Source of the DNA: Eudoraea sp.
Lineage (GTDB): Bacteria; Bacteroidota; Bacteroidia; Flavobacteriales; Flavobacteriaceae
DNA length: 64,000 nucleotides
Assembly: GCA_024639765.1 (NCBI GenBank)
Contig: JAHEHU010000002.1
Span: forward strand, 1 to 64,000
Direction of reading: 5' to 3'
The number at the start of each line of letters is the position of its first letter. Within the stretch, counting starts at the first letter, position 1. A program made the position numbers and the translations under genes. Shown here piece by piece: positions 42,467 through 52,122 of the stretch. Below the pieces are notes generated by a model. The model worked only from the letters and a program-made list of their open reading frames with translations, was not told the DNA's origin and ran no database searches.

Positions 42467-43893
42467 TGGACGGCGGCCTATTCAACATATTGTTAGAATA
42501 TTTGAACATCGTGTTTATGGTGTTCTCGGCCGTATTATTTGCGCTGTACTTCCTTATGGCCTACCTCGCAACCCGTAATTCTATTCATTATAAGAATAAA
42601 AATAGTTTTGGAGATATTTCAAAAACCATGGGGTCACCCTTATCTCCAAGCATAACCATTATTGCACCCGCCTACAATGAAGGCCTAACCATCGTTGAGA
42701 ATGTAAGATCGCTGCTTTCCCTGCAGTATGTGAATTATGAGGTGATGGTGGTGAATGATGGAAGCAAGGATGACACCCTGCAGAAATTGATTGAAGGGTA
42801 TAAACTCGAAAAGATCGATAGAAAGATAGATCCGAAAATAAAGTCGAAACCCATTAGAGGCATCTATAAATCCACACAACGTTCATTCTCTAAACTTACT
42901 GTAGTAGACAAGAGTAATGGCGGTAAGTCAGACGCCCTCAACGCGGGGATCTTTTTATCTGAGAATAAATACGTTGGATGTATAGATGTGGATTGTCTAA
43001 TACAACCCGATGCACTCTTGCATGTGGTAAAATCTTTTTACCAACACTCGGAAAAAAGGGTGATAGCAGTGGGAGGGGTCATAAGAGTAGCCAATTCCTG
43101 TAAAATATCCGGAGGGACACTTGAAGAGATACGATTACCGAAAAATTGGCTGGCAAAATTCCAATTATTGGAATATACCCGTTCTTTTTTATTGGGCCGA
43201 ATGGCGTGGGCAAGAATAGATAGTCTTTTGATCATTTCTGGCGCCTTTGGTTTTTTTGACCGGGAAATTGCAGTGGAAGTGGGAGGCTATGACACCAATA
43301 CAGTAGGGGAGGATATGGAGATCATCTTCAGGATGAGACGACATATGCATGATATAGAAGCACCTTATCATGTTGCCTATATCCCGGATCCGCTTTGTTG
43401 GACAGAAGTTCCTGAAGACATAAAAATATTTATGAATCAGCGGGATAGATGGTCCAGAGGAAATCTGGAAACGCTCTATACACATAAGGATATGTTCTTT
43501 AACCCCAAGTACGGAAGGCTTGGCATGTTAAGTTACCCCTATTGGTTCTTTTATGAATGGCTTGCCCCTATCCTGGAATTCTTGGGAAGCATTGCGGTTA
43601 TCGTAGTTTTTTATTTAGGGATTTTAAATTGGGAGTTTTTTGTTGCCATTACGGCCACTATTTATACGTTTTCTATCATGTTCTCATTTTATGCAATACT
43701 ATGGGAGACATACTCCTATAATCAGTATTCCAAAACGCGTGACATATTAACACTCATGTTATTTGCGATCATTGAGCCCATCGTTTTTCATCCCATAGTT
43801 GTATGGTCATCAGTAAGAGGAAATTACAAGAAATTATTTAAGATAAAATCTGGATGGGGTTCCCAGGTACGAAAAGGATTTGCCAAGGCATAA
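42466..43893 (+). CDS. processive family 2 glycosyltransferase (PgaC/IcaA-like)
   Basis: IIAPAYNEG, DVD, GED and QRDRW motifs with C-terminal TMs. Confidence 0.92.
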   Translation: MDGGLFNILLEYLNIVFMVFSAVLFALYFLMAYLATRNSIHYKNKNSFGDISKTMGSPLSPSITIIAPAYNEGLTIVENVRSLLSLQYVNYEVMVVNDGSKDDTLQKLIEGYKLEKIDRKIDPKIKSKPIRGIYKSTQRSFSKLTVVDKSNGGKSDALNAGIFLSENKYVGCIDVDCLIQPDALLHVVKSFYQHSEKRVIAVGGVIRVANSCKISGGTLEEIRLPKNWLAKFQLLEYTRSFLLGRMAWARIDSLLIISGAFGFFDREIAVEVGGYDTNTVGEDMEIIFRMRRHMHDIEAPYHVAYIPDPLCWTEVPEDIKIFMNQRDRWSRGNLETLYTHKDMFFNPKYGRLGMLSYPYWFFYEWLAPILEFLGSIAVIVVFYLGILNWEFFVAITATIYTFSIMFSFYAILWETYSYNQYSKTRDILTLMLFAIIEPIVFHPIVVWSSVRGNYKKLFKIKSGWGSQVRKGFAKA

Positions 43894-43896
43894 AGT

Positions 43897-46272
43897 ATGC
43901 AAGTAGATATTAACATAGGATCAAAAAGAAAGGGGCTTAAAGACTTTACACGCCTTGTATTGTCTTTTTTCTTTTGTCTGGTCTGCCTGGCCTTTTATCA
44001 AAATACCCGGCTGTACTGGTCTGGTGTATTAGATGGCATTATTAACAAGAGCTTTTTTCTTTTGGTTATCCACCATCTTGGGTTTGCCGCATTAAGCGCC
44101 TTATTTCTTGCATTTTTATTCAACTTTTTGGAACGAATTAAACCAGATCTTGGATTTAAGACCATTGCAATGATCTTATTGATCTTGCTGGTGTCCGAAG
44201 GCTTGCTAACAAACTACTATGTATCGTACTATGAGATTTTAGGAGTAGGGGTTATTGACAGGATCCAAAACAATGATGCGGTGAAAGTCCTTTATGCCAC
44301 GCCCATTGTTATGTTAGGATGTAGCCTTCTTTTGTTTCTGTTCTATAGGCTCACAACTAATATATATAGATTGATCAATAGGATGTACCCGTTCACCATC
44401 ATCCTTTTCAGTCTTTTCCTGGCCACTCTGATCTCTCGTAAAAACCCCATAAATGAAAATAAAACCCAATATCTGGTGTATCATCAGGCACAGAGCTTTT
44501 TAGACTTTAATAAATATGAAGGAAGTGTTGAATATCCTCTATTAAAAGAGCTTGATCCTCCAAATGAGCTGGCAGATTATTTTACTCTTGGCACAAAAAA
44601 ACCAAATTTGGTCTTTATTGTGATCGATGGTGCAGGTTCAGATTTTGTAGGGGAAAAAGCCGTCTACAAAGAGTTTATGCCCTACTTAAACTCCTTATTA
44701 AATGAATCATTGTATTGGCCTCATTTTCTGAGTAATACAGGAGAATCTGTGGCGAGTATTCCATCAATTATCGGATCCTTGCCTTTTGGAGAAAGTGGTT
44801 TTACCAACACTGCGTCCAAGATTAACAGAGAGACCCTTTTTGGACTACTGAAGAATAACGGATACCAAACCTCTTTTAATTATGGGGGAAATAGTTCTTT
44901 AGACAACTTAGGGAAATTCTTATTTGAAGAACAGGTAGATCTATTGGTGAGCAGAAAGGCATATGGCCCTTCATTTTCACAACAAGAGCCCGATGCAGCT
45001 GGCATTTCTTTGGGTTATCCGGACGGGGAATTATTTCGAAAGTGGAATGAGGATTTTCAGAGCACCTATCGTCCAAGACTGGACGTATTTCTTACGTTAA
45101 GTACAAAGAATCCATTCAATATTCCAGAAGATGAGAAATACAGAAGTGAGGTTGAGAATATCCTTAACTCGGAAGGGTTGACAAGCAGGAATAGAAGGCT
45201 GATCAAAAAGAATGATGAGATCTTTGCCAGTTTATTATATGCAGATGAGGCTATCAAAACATTTATGGAACAGTACAGGCGTAAGGCCGAATTTCAAAAT
45301 ACCATTTTTGTGATCACCGGAAGCCATAATCTTACCGATTTGCCACAAACAGATTATCTGGGAAGATATAAGGTACCTCTCATCATCTATAGCCCTCTCT
45401 TAAAAGAACCTGCACGTATTGGTTCCCTGGTGGCTCATACAGATATACTGCCTTCAATAACAGGTTTACTGTATTCTAAGTATGATCTGGCAATTCCAAA
45501 GAACGTTTCATGGTTGGGTGATGGCCTCGTTCACCAGGGCTTTTTTAAAGAAGAGAAAATTATTCCCTTATATAGACACAAGGGAAATATTCAGGAATTT
45601 ATTGAAGGAAATCACTGTGTGTCTGGGTCCTCTTTATATGAGATTGGGGCAGACCTCAGCTTATTCAACCCAAAAAACGAGGACAATGAAAAAAAGATCA
45701 AGGAGGAATTCAAAAGGTTTAAAGCAATTAATAGCTATGTAACCAGGGAGAATAAATTACTGCCGGGAGCAATGGACGAAAAAATAGCACTTGAGGATCC
45801 CGAAAGTAAATCAGATATGGTCTGGATCAATAGTGTATTCAACAGTGATGATTACGATAAGGCATACACTACTGCACGCGATCTTGCTATAGAAGGAAAA
45901 AGGGAACGCGCACTTCTTCTATGCGAGCATATATTAGAAGAGGTTCCCGGACATGCCGATACGGAAATACTCATGGGGCGTATTCATGCATGGAATAAAG
46001 AATATACTCAAGCGGCAACTATTTTGGAAAAAACTATAAAGAAATACCCCGTATATGCGGATGGGTATTCGGCCCTTCTTGACGTCTATTTTTGGGCAGA
46101 CACAAATTACAAAGTAGCCGATGTGAAAGCTTTGATACGCAAGAATCGTATTGAGAATGAAGAGCTGCTCTTGAAGATCAAAAGAGCGGAAGAAAAAATG
46201 AAAAAAGAACAGACATTGTTTGACAGTGGTAATTTAGGCTTCCTCGACTTTGAAGATGATATATATGAGTGA
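43897..46272 (+). CDS. LtaS/sulfatase-superfamily membrane protein with C-terminal TPR-like region
   Basis: N-terminal TMs, NLVFIVIDG...YGGNSSLDNLGKF...YKVPLIIYSP, then TPR-like ERALLLCEHILEEVPGHADTEILMGRIHAWNKEYTQA. Confidence 0.85.
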   Translation: MQVDINIGSKRKGLKDFTRLVLSFFFCLVCLAFYQNTRLYWSGVLDGIINKSFFLLVIHHLGFAALSALFLAFLFNFLERIKPDLGFKTIAMILLILLVSEGLLTNYYVSYYEILGVGVIDRIQNNDAVKVLYATPIVMLGCSLLLFLFYRLTTNIYRLINRMYPFTIILFSLFLATLISRKNPINENKTQYLVYHQAQSFLDFNKYEGSVEYPLLKELDPPNELADYFTLGTKKPNLVFIVIDGAGSDFVGEKAVYKEFMPYLNSLLNESLYWPHFLSNTGESVASIPSIIGSLPFGESGFTNTASKINRETLFGLLKNNGYQTSFNYGGNSSLDNLGKFLFEEQVDLLVSRKAYGPSFSQQEPDAAGISLGYPDGELFRKWNEDFQSTYRPRLDVFLTLSTKNPFNIPEDEKYRSEVENILNSEGLTSRNRRLIKKNDEIFASLLYADEAIKTFMEQYRRKAEFQNTIFVITGSHNLTDLPQTDYLGRYKVPLIIYSPLLKEPARIGSLVAHTDILPSITGLLYSKYDLAIPKNVSWLGDGLVHQGFFKEEKIIPLYRHKGNIQEFIEGNHCVSGSSLYEIGADLSLFNPKNEDNEKKIKEEFKRFKAINSYVTRENKLLPGAMDEKIALEDPESKSDMVWINSVFNSDDYDKAYTTARDLAIEGKRERALLLCEHILEEVPGHADTEILMGRIHAWNKEYTQAATILEKTIKKYPVYADGYSALLDVYFWADTNYKVADVKALIRKNRIENEELLLKIKRAEEKMKKEQTLFDSGNLGFLDFEDDIYE

Positions 46273-47509
46273 TCTAAAGAATATTTTAAAGTATATGTTC
46301 CATGGATTACTTCTATGTGGTTTTCCATTGCTAATGTTCGCTCAGGAAAGCGAATATACAGGAGATCCTGATGCATCACTAAAGCGTGCCATGACGCTTG
46401 CTTTTGACGGGAACAGGGAGGAAGCCAGGGATACCCTCACCAACATATTATCGGCCTATCCCGAGTACACTGATGTTCGCACCCTGTTGGCAAAGACTTA
46501 TAGCTGGGATGGAAATTACGAGGAGGCACGAAAGCAATTTAATCGAATCACCTCTGAAGAAAGGCAGCATACAGAAGTTTGGATTGCCGCAATACGGAAT
46601 GAGGTATTTGCTGAAAACTATTATTTGGCACTGGGATTGGCGAATAAGGCATTGTTGTATTTGCCCCAGGAAGAATCTCTGATACAGCTTAGAAGTGAAA
46701 TCCTAAAGGACCTGCAAGGTATTGCCGAATCATCTTCAGCAACCGGCATGGAGGATAAGAAAGCAGAAGAAAAAAAGTATAAAAATACCATTGCACTTTT
46801 TAGTTCCACGGATGTTTTCGATGTTGTCTACGATCCTATGTTTTACTCGGGTATCGAATACATACACGAGACCTCAATTGGGAAGATCATCCCCAGAATT
46901 AATTACAGTAATAGATTTGATATAGACGGGCTTCAATATGAATTAGATCTATACCCTAAATTCTCAAAATCATTGTACGCCTACTTGAATTATGGCTATA
47001 GTCAATCTGAGATTTATCCAACCCATAGAGTTGGGGGGGACCTGTACGCCAATCTGCCAAAAGGCATTGAAGCGTCTCTTGGAGCCAGATATTTATCCTT
47101 TACCGAGAGTGACGTTGCTATTTACACAGGGTCCATAGGAGTATACAGAGGAAATTACTATCTATCGTTACGCCCCTATATTACTCCACGGAGAAATAGC
47201 ACGACCGGTATTTCCGGCATCCTCATTGCTCGTAAATATCTGAAAGACGCTAATAATTTTATTGGATTTTCAGGAGGGATGGGCTTTATGCCAGAATTCC
47301 GACAGTATCTGGCCAATAGCGTATTAATAGCGGAAACGGTATTGTTCGTAGAGTCGCAACAAGTAATGTTGGAATATCAATTCTCATTTAAAAACAATCC
47401 TTCCCTGTATAGGGCCAATCTGGGAATTACCCGGCAAGAACTTGTTTTTGCTACCGGAAACTATTTTTACGCAGTGTCTGCAGGCTTACGATACCAGGTG
47501 CGTTTTTGA
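46250..47509 (+). CDS. YaiO-family outer-membrane beta-barrel protein with N-terminal TPR-like region
   Basis: Signal peptide, TPR-like N-terminus, aromatic beta-strand C-terminus ending YQVRF. Confidence 0.88.
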   Translation: MKMIYMSDLKNILKYMFHGLLLCGFPLLMFAQESEYTGDPDASLKRAMTLAFDGNREEARDTLTNILSAYPEYTDVRTLLAKTYSWDGNYEEARKQFNRITSEERQHTEVWIAAIRNEVFAENYYLALGLANKALLYLPQEESLIQLRSEILKDLQGIAESSSATGMEDKKAEEKKYKNTIALFSSTDVFDVVYDPMFYSGIEYIHETSIGKIIPRINYSNRFDIDGLQYELDLYPKFSKSLYAYLNYGYSQSEIYPTHRVGGDLYANLPKGIEASLGARYLSFTESDVAIYTGSIGVYRGNYYLSLRPYITPRRNSTTGISGILIARKYLKDANNFIGFSGGMGFMPEFRQYLANSVLIAETVLFVESQQVMLEYQFSFKNNPSLYRANLGITRQELVFATGNYFYAVSAGLRYQVRF

Positions 47510-47652
47510 TTTGACAATAACTACCTCATAAAATGCGTTATATACAACAACTATTTACTAATACACCACAAACTATTGTTGTAAAAAGAAAGAAAATATA
47601 TGTTTACTAAGTAATGAATGAGTCCCAAGTCTCATTAAAAAACCAAACCACC

Positions 47653-47751
47653 ATGTTATACGATACCTACGGTGAGGAGTATTTAAATTTCCTCAAGGAT
47701 TTAAATGAAATTCTAAGTATTAACGAATTAGCCGAACTAGATTACCTATAG
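47653..47751 (+). CDS. micropeptide 1: MLYDTYGEEYLNFLKDLNEILSINELAELDYL
   Basis: 32-aa ORF; paralogous to the next micropeptide (YLNFxxDLNEIL). Confidence 0.7.
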   Translation: MLYDTYGEEYLNFLKDLNEILSINELAELDYL

Positions 47752-47783
47752 ATCTGTCGGTTAAACTGAAAAACCCTATAATT

Positions 47784-47885
47784 ATGGCAAATCCAAATTA
47801 TGACAACGCTGCGTATTTAAACTTCATAGAAGATTTAAATGAAATTTTAAAAGATTTTGAGATCAGCAGACTAAGCTGCTCTTAA
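47784..47885 (+). CDS. micropeptide 2: MANPNYDNAAYLNFIEDLNEILKDFEISRLSCS
   Basis: 33-aa ORF, 32 nt after micropeptide 1, followed by a strong terminator. Confidence 0.7.
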   Translation: MANPNYDNAAYLNFIEDLNEILKDFEISRLSCS

Positions 47886-47909
47886 TTGAATTAGTGTATA
47901 TCGATGAAT

Positions 47910-47939
47910 AGAAAAGGGAGCCAATTGGCTCCCTTTTCT
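47910..47939. terminator. bidirectional terminator AGAAAAGGGAGCC-AATT-GGCTCCCTTTTCT
   Basis: 13-bp perfect inverted repeat between convergent micropeptide and rpoD units. Confidence 0.9.
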
Positions 47940-47958
47940 ATACTGTAATAATACCCTG

Positions 47959-48822
47959 TTATCCCAAATATGCTTTGAGAAGTTTACTACGGGTATTATG
48001 CCTGAGTTTGCGAATGGCTTTTTCGCGAATTTGGCGCACCCGCTCTCTGGTTAGATCAAAGGTCTGTCCTATTTCTGCAAGTGTCATAGATTGTTGATCG
48101 CCTATGCCATAATACAATTTAACAACATCGGCCTCCCGAGGGGATAAAGTGTCTAGCGCCCTGTTGATCTCAGTATTAAGAGACTGTCGCATTAGGCCTT
48201 TATCGGGCTTCGGAGATTCTCCGGAACGCATTACATCATATAGGTTAGAATCCTCACCTTCTTTTAATGGAGCATCCATTGAAACATGACGCCCTGCATT
48301 CTTCATGGATTGCTTTACCTCACTAACGGTCATATCCAGTTCCTGGGCGATCTCTTCCGCAGAAGGTGGTCTTTCATGTGATTGTTCTAAATATGAAAAC
48401 GCCTTTTTTATTTTATTGATAGATCCAATTTTGTTCAAAGGCAGGCGTACTACCCTTGATTGTTCTGCCAACGCCTGTAAAATAGACTGACGGATCCACC
48501 AAACGGCATAAGAAATAAATTTAAACCCTCTGGTCTCATCAAAGCGTTTTGCAGCCTTTACAAGACCAACATTTCCTTCGTTAATAAGATCCGGGAGGGT
48601 AAGTCCCTGATTTTGATATTGCTTTGCTACAGAAACCACAAACCTCAAATTTGCATTTGTCAATTTCTCCAGCGCTAATTGATCTCCAGCTCTTATTCGC
48701 TGGGCTAATTCTACTTCTTCATTAGCAGTGATCAAATCTATTTTACTGATATCCTGCAAGTACTTATCCAAGGATTTTGATTCTCTGTTGGTGACCTGCT
48801 TGATTATCTTTAGTTGCCTCAT
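47959..48822 (-). CDS. rpoD: primary sigma factor RpoD/SigA (short Bacteroidota form)
   Basis: [68 protein letters not shown], region 4 HTH. Confidence 0.96.
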   Translation of the reverse strand: MRQLKIIKQVTNRESKSLDKYLQDISKIDLITANEEVELAQRIRAGDQLALEKLTNANLRFVVSVAKQYQNQGLTLPDLINEGNVGLVKAAKRFDETRGFKFISYAVWWIRQSILQALAEQSRVVRLPLNKIGSINKIKKAFSYLEQSHERPPSAEEIAQELDMTVSEVKQSMKNAGRHVSMDAPLKEGEDSNLYDVMRSGESPKPDKGLMRQSLNTEINRALDTLSPREADVVKLYYGIGDQQSMTLAEIGQTFDLTRERVRQIREKAIRKLRHNTRSKLLKAYLG

Positions 48823-49027
48823 ATATACTTTATGGATTTAAATATTACATCCTCTCATTATACACTTTTATTCTGTCTTTTCCAAAAGTACCGCTCCATT
48901 GTTATACATATTTTATGAGAATTTTAGGATTTGTTGGTTATGTTGATGAAATCCCCAGTTCATAGACTGTTTTATGGGATAATTCGGAATGTAAAAAGTA
49001 CCTTTGAACCCTATCCAAGGGATACCA

Positions 49028-49552
49028 ATGAGTAAAATTGCATTAAAAAAGTACCTGGCAGGCCTTAAAAAGAAGGACCTCGAGTTTCAGATCCTTGATC
49101 TTTATGGTCGATTTCCCGTAGTAAAGACATACTATGATTTTGTATTTAATCCTAAAGAGGAAAAACTTATACAAGAGGCCAAAAGAAGAATAGTAAATGA
49201 ATATTTCCCCTTGAAAAGAAAACGAGCAAAGGCGAGGCGCTCTGTTGCGCAAAAATATATCAAGCATTTTACAACCTTGGGAATGGACCCCTTTCTTCTG
49301 GGTGAATTCATGATCTTTAATTTGGAAACTGCCCAGCGATATTCCAAGAACCAAAAAGTGAATGAGGGCTTCTATAAAAGTATGCTGCGGTCCTTTCAAG
49401 AAGCTATGCACCACCTCGTAATCCATTCTTTGGTAAACGATTTTAAAGAGCGGATTTTGAGTTTTTATAGAGGAGCAGAGGAGCAAGAATGGTACTTTCA
49501 GGACGAATTCGGTCAGTTGTTGGAAATGATAGAAATAGATGAACAACCTTAA
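49028..49552 (+). CDS. DUF6155-like hypothetical protein
   Basis: MSKIALKKYLAGLKKKDLEFQILDLYGRF; start moved to internal ATG. Confidence 0.75.
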   Translation: MSKIALKKYLAGLKKKDLEFQILDLYGRFPVVKTYYDFVFNPKEEKLIQEAKRRIVNEYFPLKRKRAKARRSVAQKYIKHFTTLGMDPFLLGEFMIFNLETAQRYSKNQKVNEGFYKSMLRSFQEAMHHLVIHSLVNDFKERILSFYRGAEEQEWYFQDEFGQLLEMIEIDEQP

Positions 49553-49565
49553 TTAGATAGTTAAA

Positions 49566-50495
49566 ATGGCAATAGTGCTTATAAGACAAGATGGTAAATT
49601 AGATCTTTGGAAAAACACCTTTTTGCAACAATTCCCGGAGCTGCCTGTATATCATTATAAGGAAGCACATCCTGAAGAAGAGATCACTATGGCCATTGTC
49701 TGGAAGCATCCAGAAGGGAGCCTTACCAAATATCCCAACCTGGCATGTATCGCCTCTTTTGGAGCAGGGGTCGATTTTATTATGGAAGATACTTCCCGTC
49801 CTCAAAATGTGGATATAACCAGGGTAATTGACCCTGCTCTGGCTGCTGACATGTCCGAATATGTTCTAGCTGCTATTTTAGGATACTTAAAGAACATGGA
49901 TCTTTACAGTCATGACCAGGATCTATCTTCTTGGGAGCCAAAACCGTATACCAGGATTTCAGATCATACCGTTGGGATCATGGGTGCAGGCACTTTGGGC
50001 ATGGCCCTGGCAACAAGTCTGTCACAGCTAGGAATGAAGGTAATAGGTTGGTCCAGGAGCCCAAAAAAAGAAAAGGCCCTGAAAATATATGATGGGACAG
50101 CAGGTAAAGTAGAATTCTTACATAAGAGCACCATATTGGTATGCCTGCTTCCATTAACCAATACTACCAAGGGTATCCTAAATAAAGAGACACTTTCACA
50201 CTTGCCATCAGGGGCATACCTTATCAATGTTGCAAGAGGAGGGCATTTGGTTGAGGAGGATCTGATCCCCCTAATTGATTCAGGTCAATTGTCCGGGGCT
50301 TGCCTGGATGTGTTTCAGGAGGAGCCATTGCCCACCGAACATCCTTTTTGGAAGCATCCTGGGATTAAAATAACACCGCACGTAGCCAGTGTATCCGATC
50401 CGGCATCTGTAGTCCCCCAGCTTGTTGAGAATTACAGGCGCATTTGTGATAAAGAGCCATTACTACACCTGGTAGATCCTCAGAAAGGGTATTAA
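49566..50495 (+). CDS. glyoxylate/hydroxypyruvate reductase A-like D-2-hydroxyacid dehydrogenase
   Basis: GIMGAGTLGMALA, NVARGGHLVEEDL, PHVASVSDP. Confidence 0.9.
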   Translation: MAIVLIRQDGKLDLWKNTFLQQFPELPVYHYKEAHPEEEITMAIVWKHPEGSLTKYPNLACIASFGAGVDFIMEDTSRPQNVDITRVIDPALAADMSEYVLAAILGYLKNMDLYSHDQDLSSWEPKPYTRISDHTVGIMGAGTLGMALATSLSQLGMKVIGWSRSPKKEKALKIYDGTAGKVEFLHKSTILVCLLPLTNTTKGILNKETLSHLPSGAYLINVARGGHLVEEDLIPLIDSGQLSGACLDVFQEEPLPTEHPFWKHPGIKITPHVASVSDPASVVPQLVENYRRICDKEPLLHLVDPQKGY

Positions 50496-50608
50496 AATCA
50501 GATTTCGGGCAATTAATTTCATTTAAGGAAAAAAATCTTCTAGTTTTGCAAAATTGGGGTGTAAGTATCCCCCATTTGCATTGCATAACCCAAATACATT
50601 GACCCTTT

Positions 50609-52120
50609 TTGCAGATATCCACTGAAAATATAGAAAAGACTCTTTACGATTATCAATTACAGGATCTTCACGCCATTTTTGAACACTTGGACCAGGATAA
50701 AGACAATAGCAACTTGCTATATCAACTTCCTACAGGAGGAGGTAAAACAGTAGTTTTTTCTGAGATCACCCGAAGGTTCATAGCGAATAGAAAGAAGAAA
50801 GTGGTGGTGCTTACACATCGGATTGAACTCAGCAATCAGACCTCCAAAATGCTAAAAGGTTTTGGGGTAAAGAACAAGATCATAAATAGTGATGTGAAGG
50901 CTCTGGATGAGGCGGATGAACACATGTGCTATGTGGCCATGGTAGAGACCTTAAATAACCGTTTACAAGAAGGAACCATAACACTAAAGGACGTGGGCCT
51001 GGTCATTATTGATGAAGCACATTATAACTCCTTTAGAAAACTCTTTAAATATTTCGATTCCTCCATTATCTTGGGTGTTACGGCAACCCCTCTTAGCTCA
51101 AATATAAAGCTCCCAATGAAGGATCACTACAAGAAATTAATTGTAGGAGAGTCTATTGAATCCCTCATCGAAAAGAAATTCCTTGCGAAAGCCAACATGT
51201 ATAATTACGATGTAAGCCTGCGATCATTAAAGCTGGGTATCAGTGGAGATTACACGGTTAAGTCGTCAGATGAATTATACGGTAACCAAAACATGCTGGG
51301 TAAATTATTGAGCGCTTATGAGGAAATCGGGAAAGGCACCAAAACACTTATCTTCAATAATGGTATCAATACGTCGCGCTATGTTTATGAGACCTTTAAA
51401 AAGGCCGGGTATAACATACGACATTTAGATAACAAGAATACAGCCACAGAACGGAAGGAGATCCTTGAGTGGTTTTCAACTACTGCAGACGCAGTATTGA
51501 CCTCTGTTAGTATCTTGACCACAGGTTTTGATGAGCCTACTGTAGAGACCATTATTTTGAACAGGGCAACCAGGTCCCTCACCTTATACTTCCAGATGAT
51601 AGGCAGGGGTTCCCGTATACTACCGGATAAGGACGAATTTACAGTGGTTGATCTTGGAAATAATATAGCCAGATTTGGCATGTGGGACGCGCCCATAGAT
51701 TGGCAAGAGATCTTTCACTTTCCCGATTTCTATCTTGAGAATATTAAGAATGATGAGGATATTGAAAGGGAGTTCGTTTATGAAATGCCTCCGGAATTAA
51801 GAGAAAAGTTTGCAAAATCGAAGGAAATAGATTTCAATATTAAGGAAACCTATAAGGAAGTTTTTGCCAAGGGATTAAAATCTAAAACTGTACTGGAAAA
51901 AAGCATCGAACAGCATGCACAAATTTGTTTTGAGAACAGTGAGGATGTTTTTGATGCCCGGATCCTGGCAAAACAACTAAAAGAAGAGATAGAATACAGA
52001 GTACGGCAATATTCATATTGCATCATGAATAATACGAAGAACTATAAAGAGTGGTTGGAGGAAGACTACGAACGTAAACTTCGTTTGCGGATCTCACAAA
52101 AGTTTGCTGCAAGGATGTAA
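50609..52120 (+). CDS. SF2 DEAD/DEAH-box helicase
   Basis: LPTGGGKT, IIDEAH, GVTATP, QMIGRGSR; TTG start; -7 box TAGTTTTG at 50541-50548. Confidence 0.92.
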   Translation: MQISTENIEKTLYDYQLQDLHAIFEHLDQDKDNSNLLYQLPTGGGKTVVFSEITRRFIANRKKKVVVLTHRIELSNQTSKMLKGFGVKNKIINSDVKALDEADEHMCYVAMVETLNNRLQEGTITLKDVGLVIIDEAHYNSFRKLFKYFDSSIILGVTATPLSSNIKLPMKDHYKKLIVGESIESLIEKKFLAKANMYNYDVSLRSLKLGISGDYTVKSSDELYGNQNMLGKLLSAYEEIGKGTKTLIFNNGINTSRYVYETFKKAGYNIRHLDNKNTATERKEILEWFSTTADAVLTSVSILTTGFDEPTVETIILNRATRSLTLYFQMIGRGSRILPDKDEFTVVDLGNNIARFGMWDAPIDWQEIFHFPDFYLENIKNDEDIEREFVYEMPPELREKFAKSKEIDFNIKETYKEVFAKGLKSKTVLEKSIEQHAQICFENSEDVFDARILAKQLKEEIEYRVRQYSYCIMNNTKNYKEWLEEDYERKLRLRISQKFAARM

Positions 52121-52122
52121 CT

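Noticed and set aside
47533-47610. 25-aa ORF MRYIQQLFTNTPQTIVVKRKKIYVY before the micropeptides
   Set aside because: Overlaps the predicted micropeptide promoter and lacks the shared core; likely chance.
49043-49546. 167-aa antisense ORF opposite the DUF6155 gene
   Set aside because: Antisense to a coherent coding gene; low-complexity Phe/Leu/Tyr composition.
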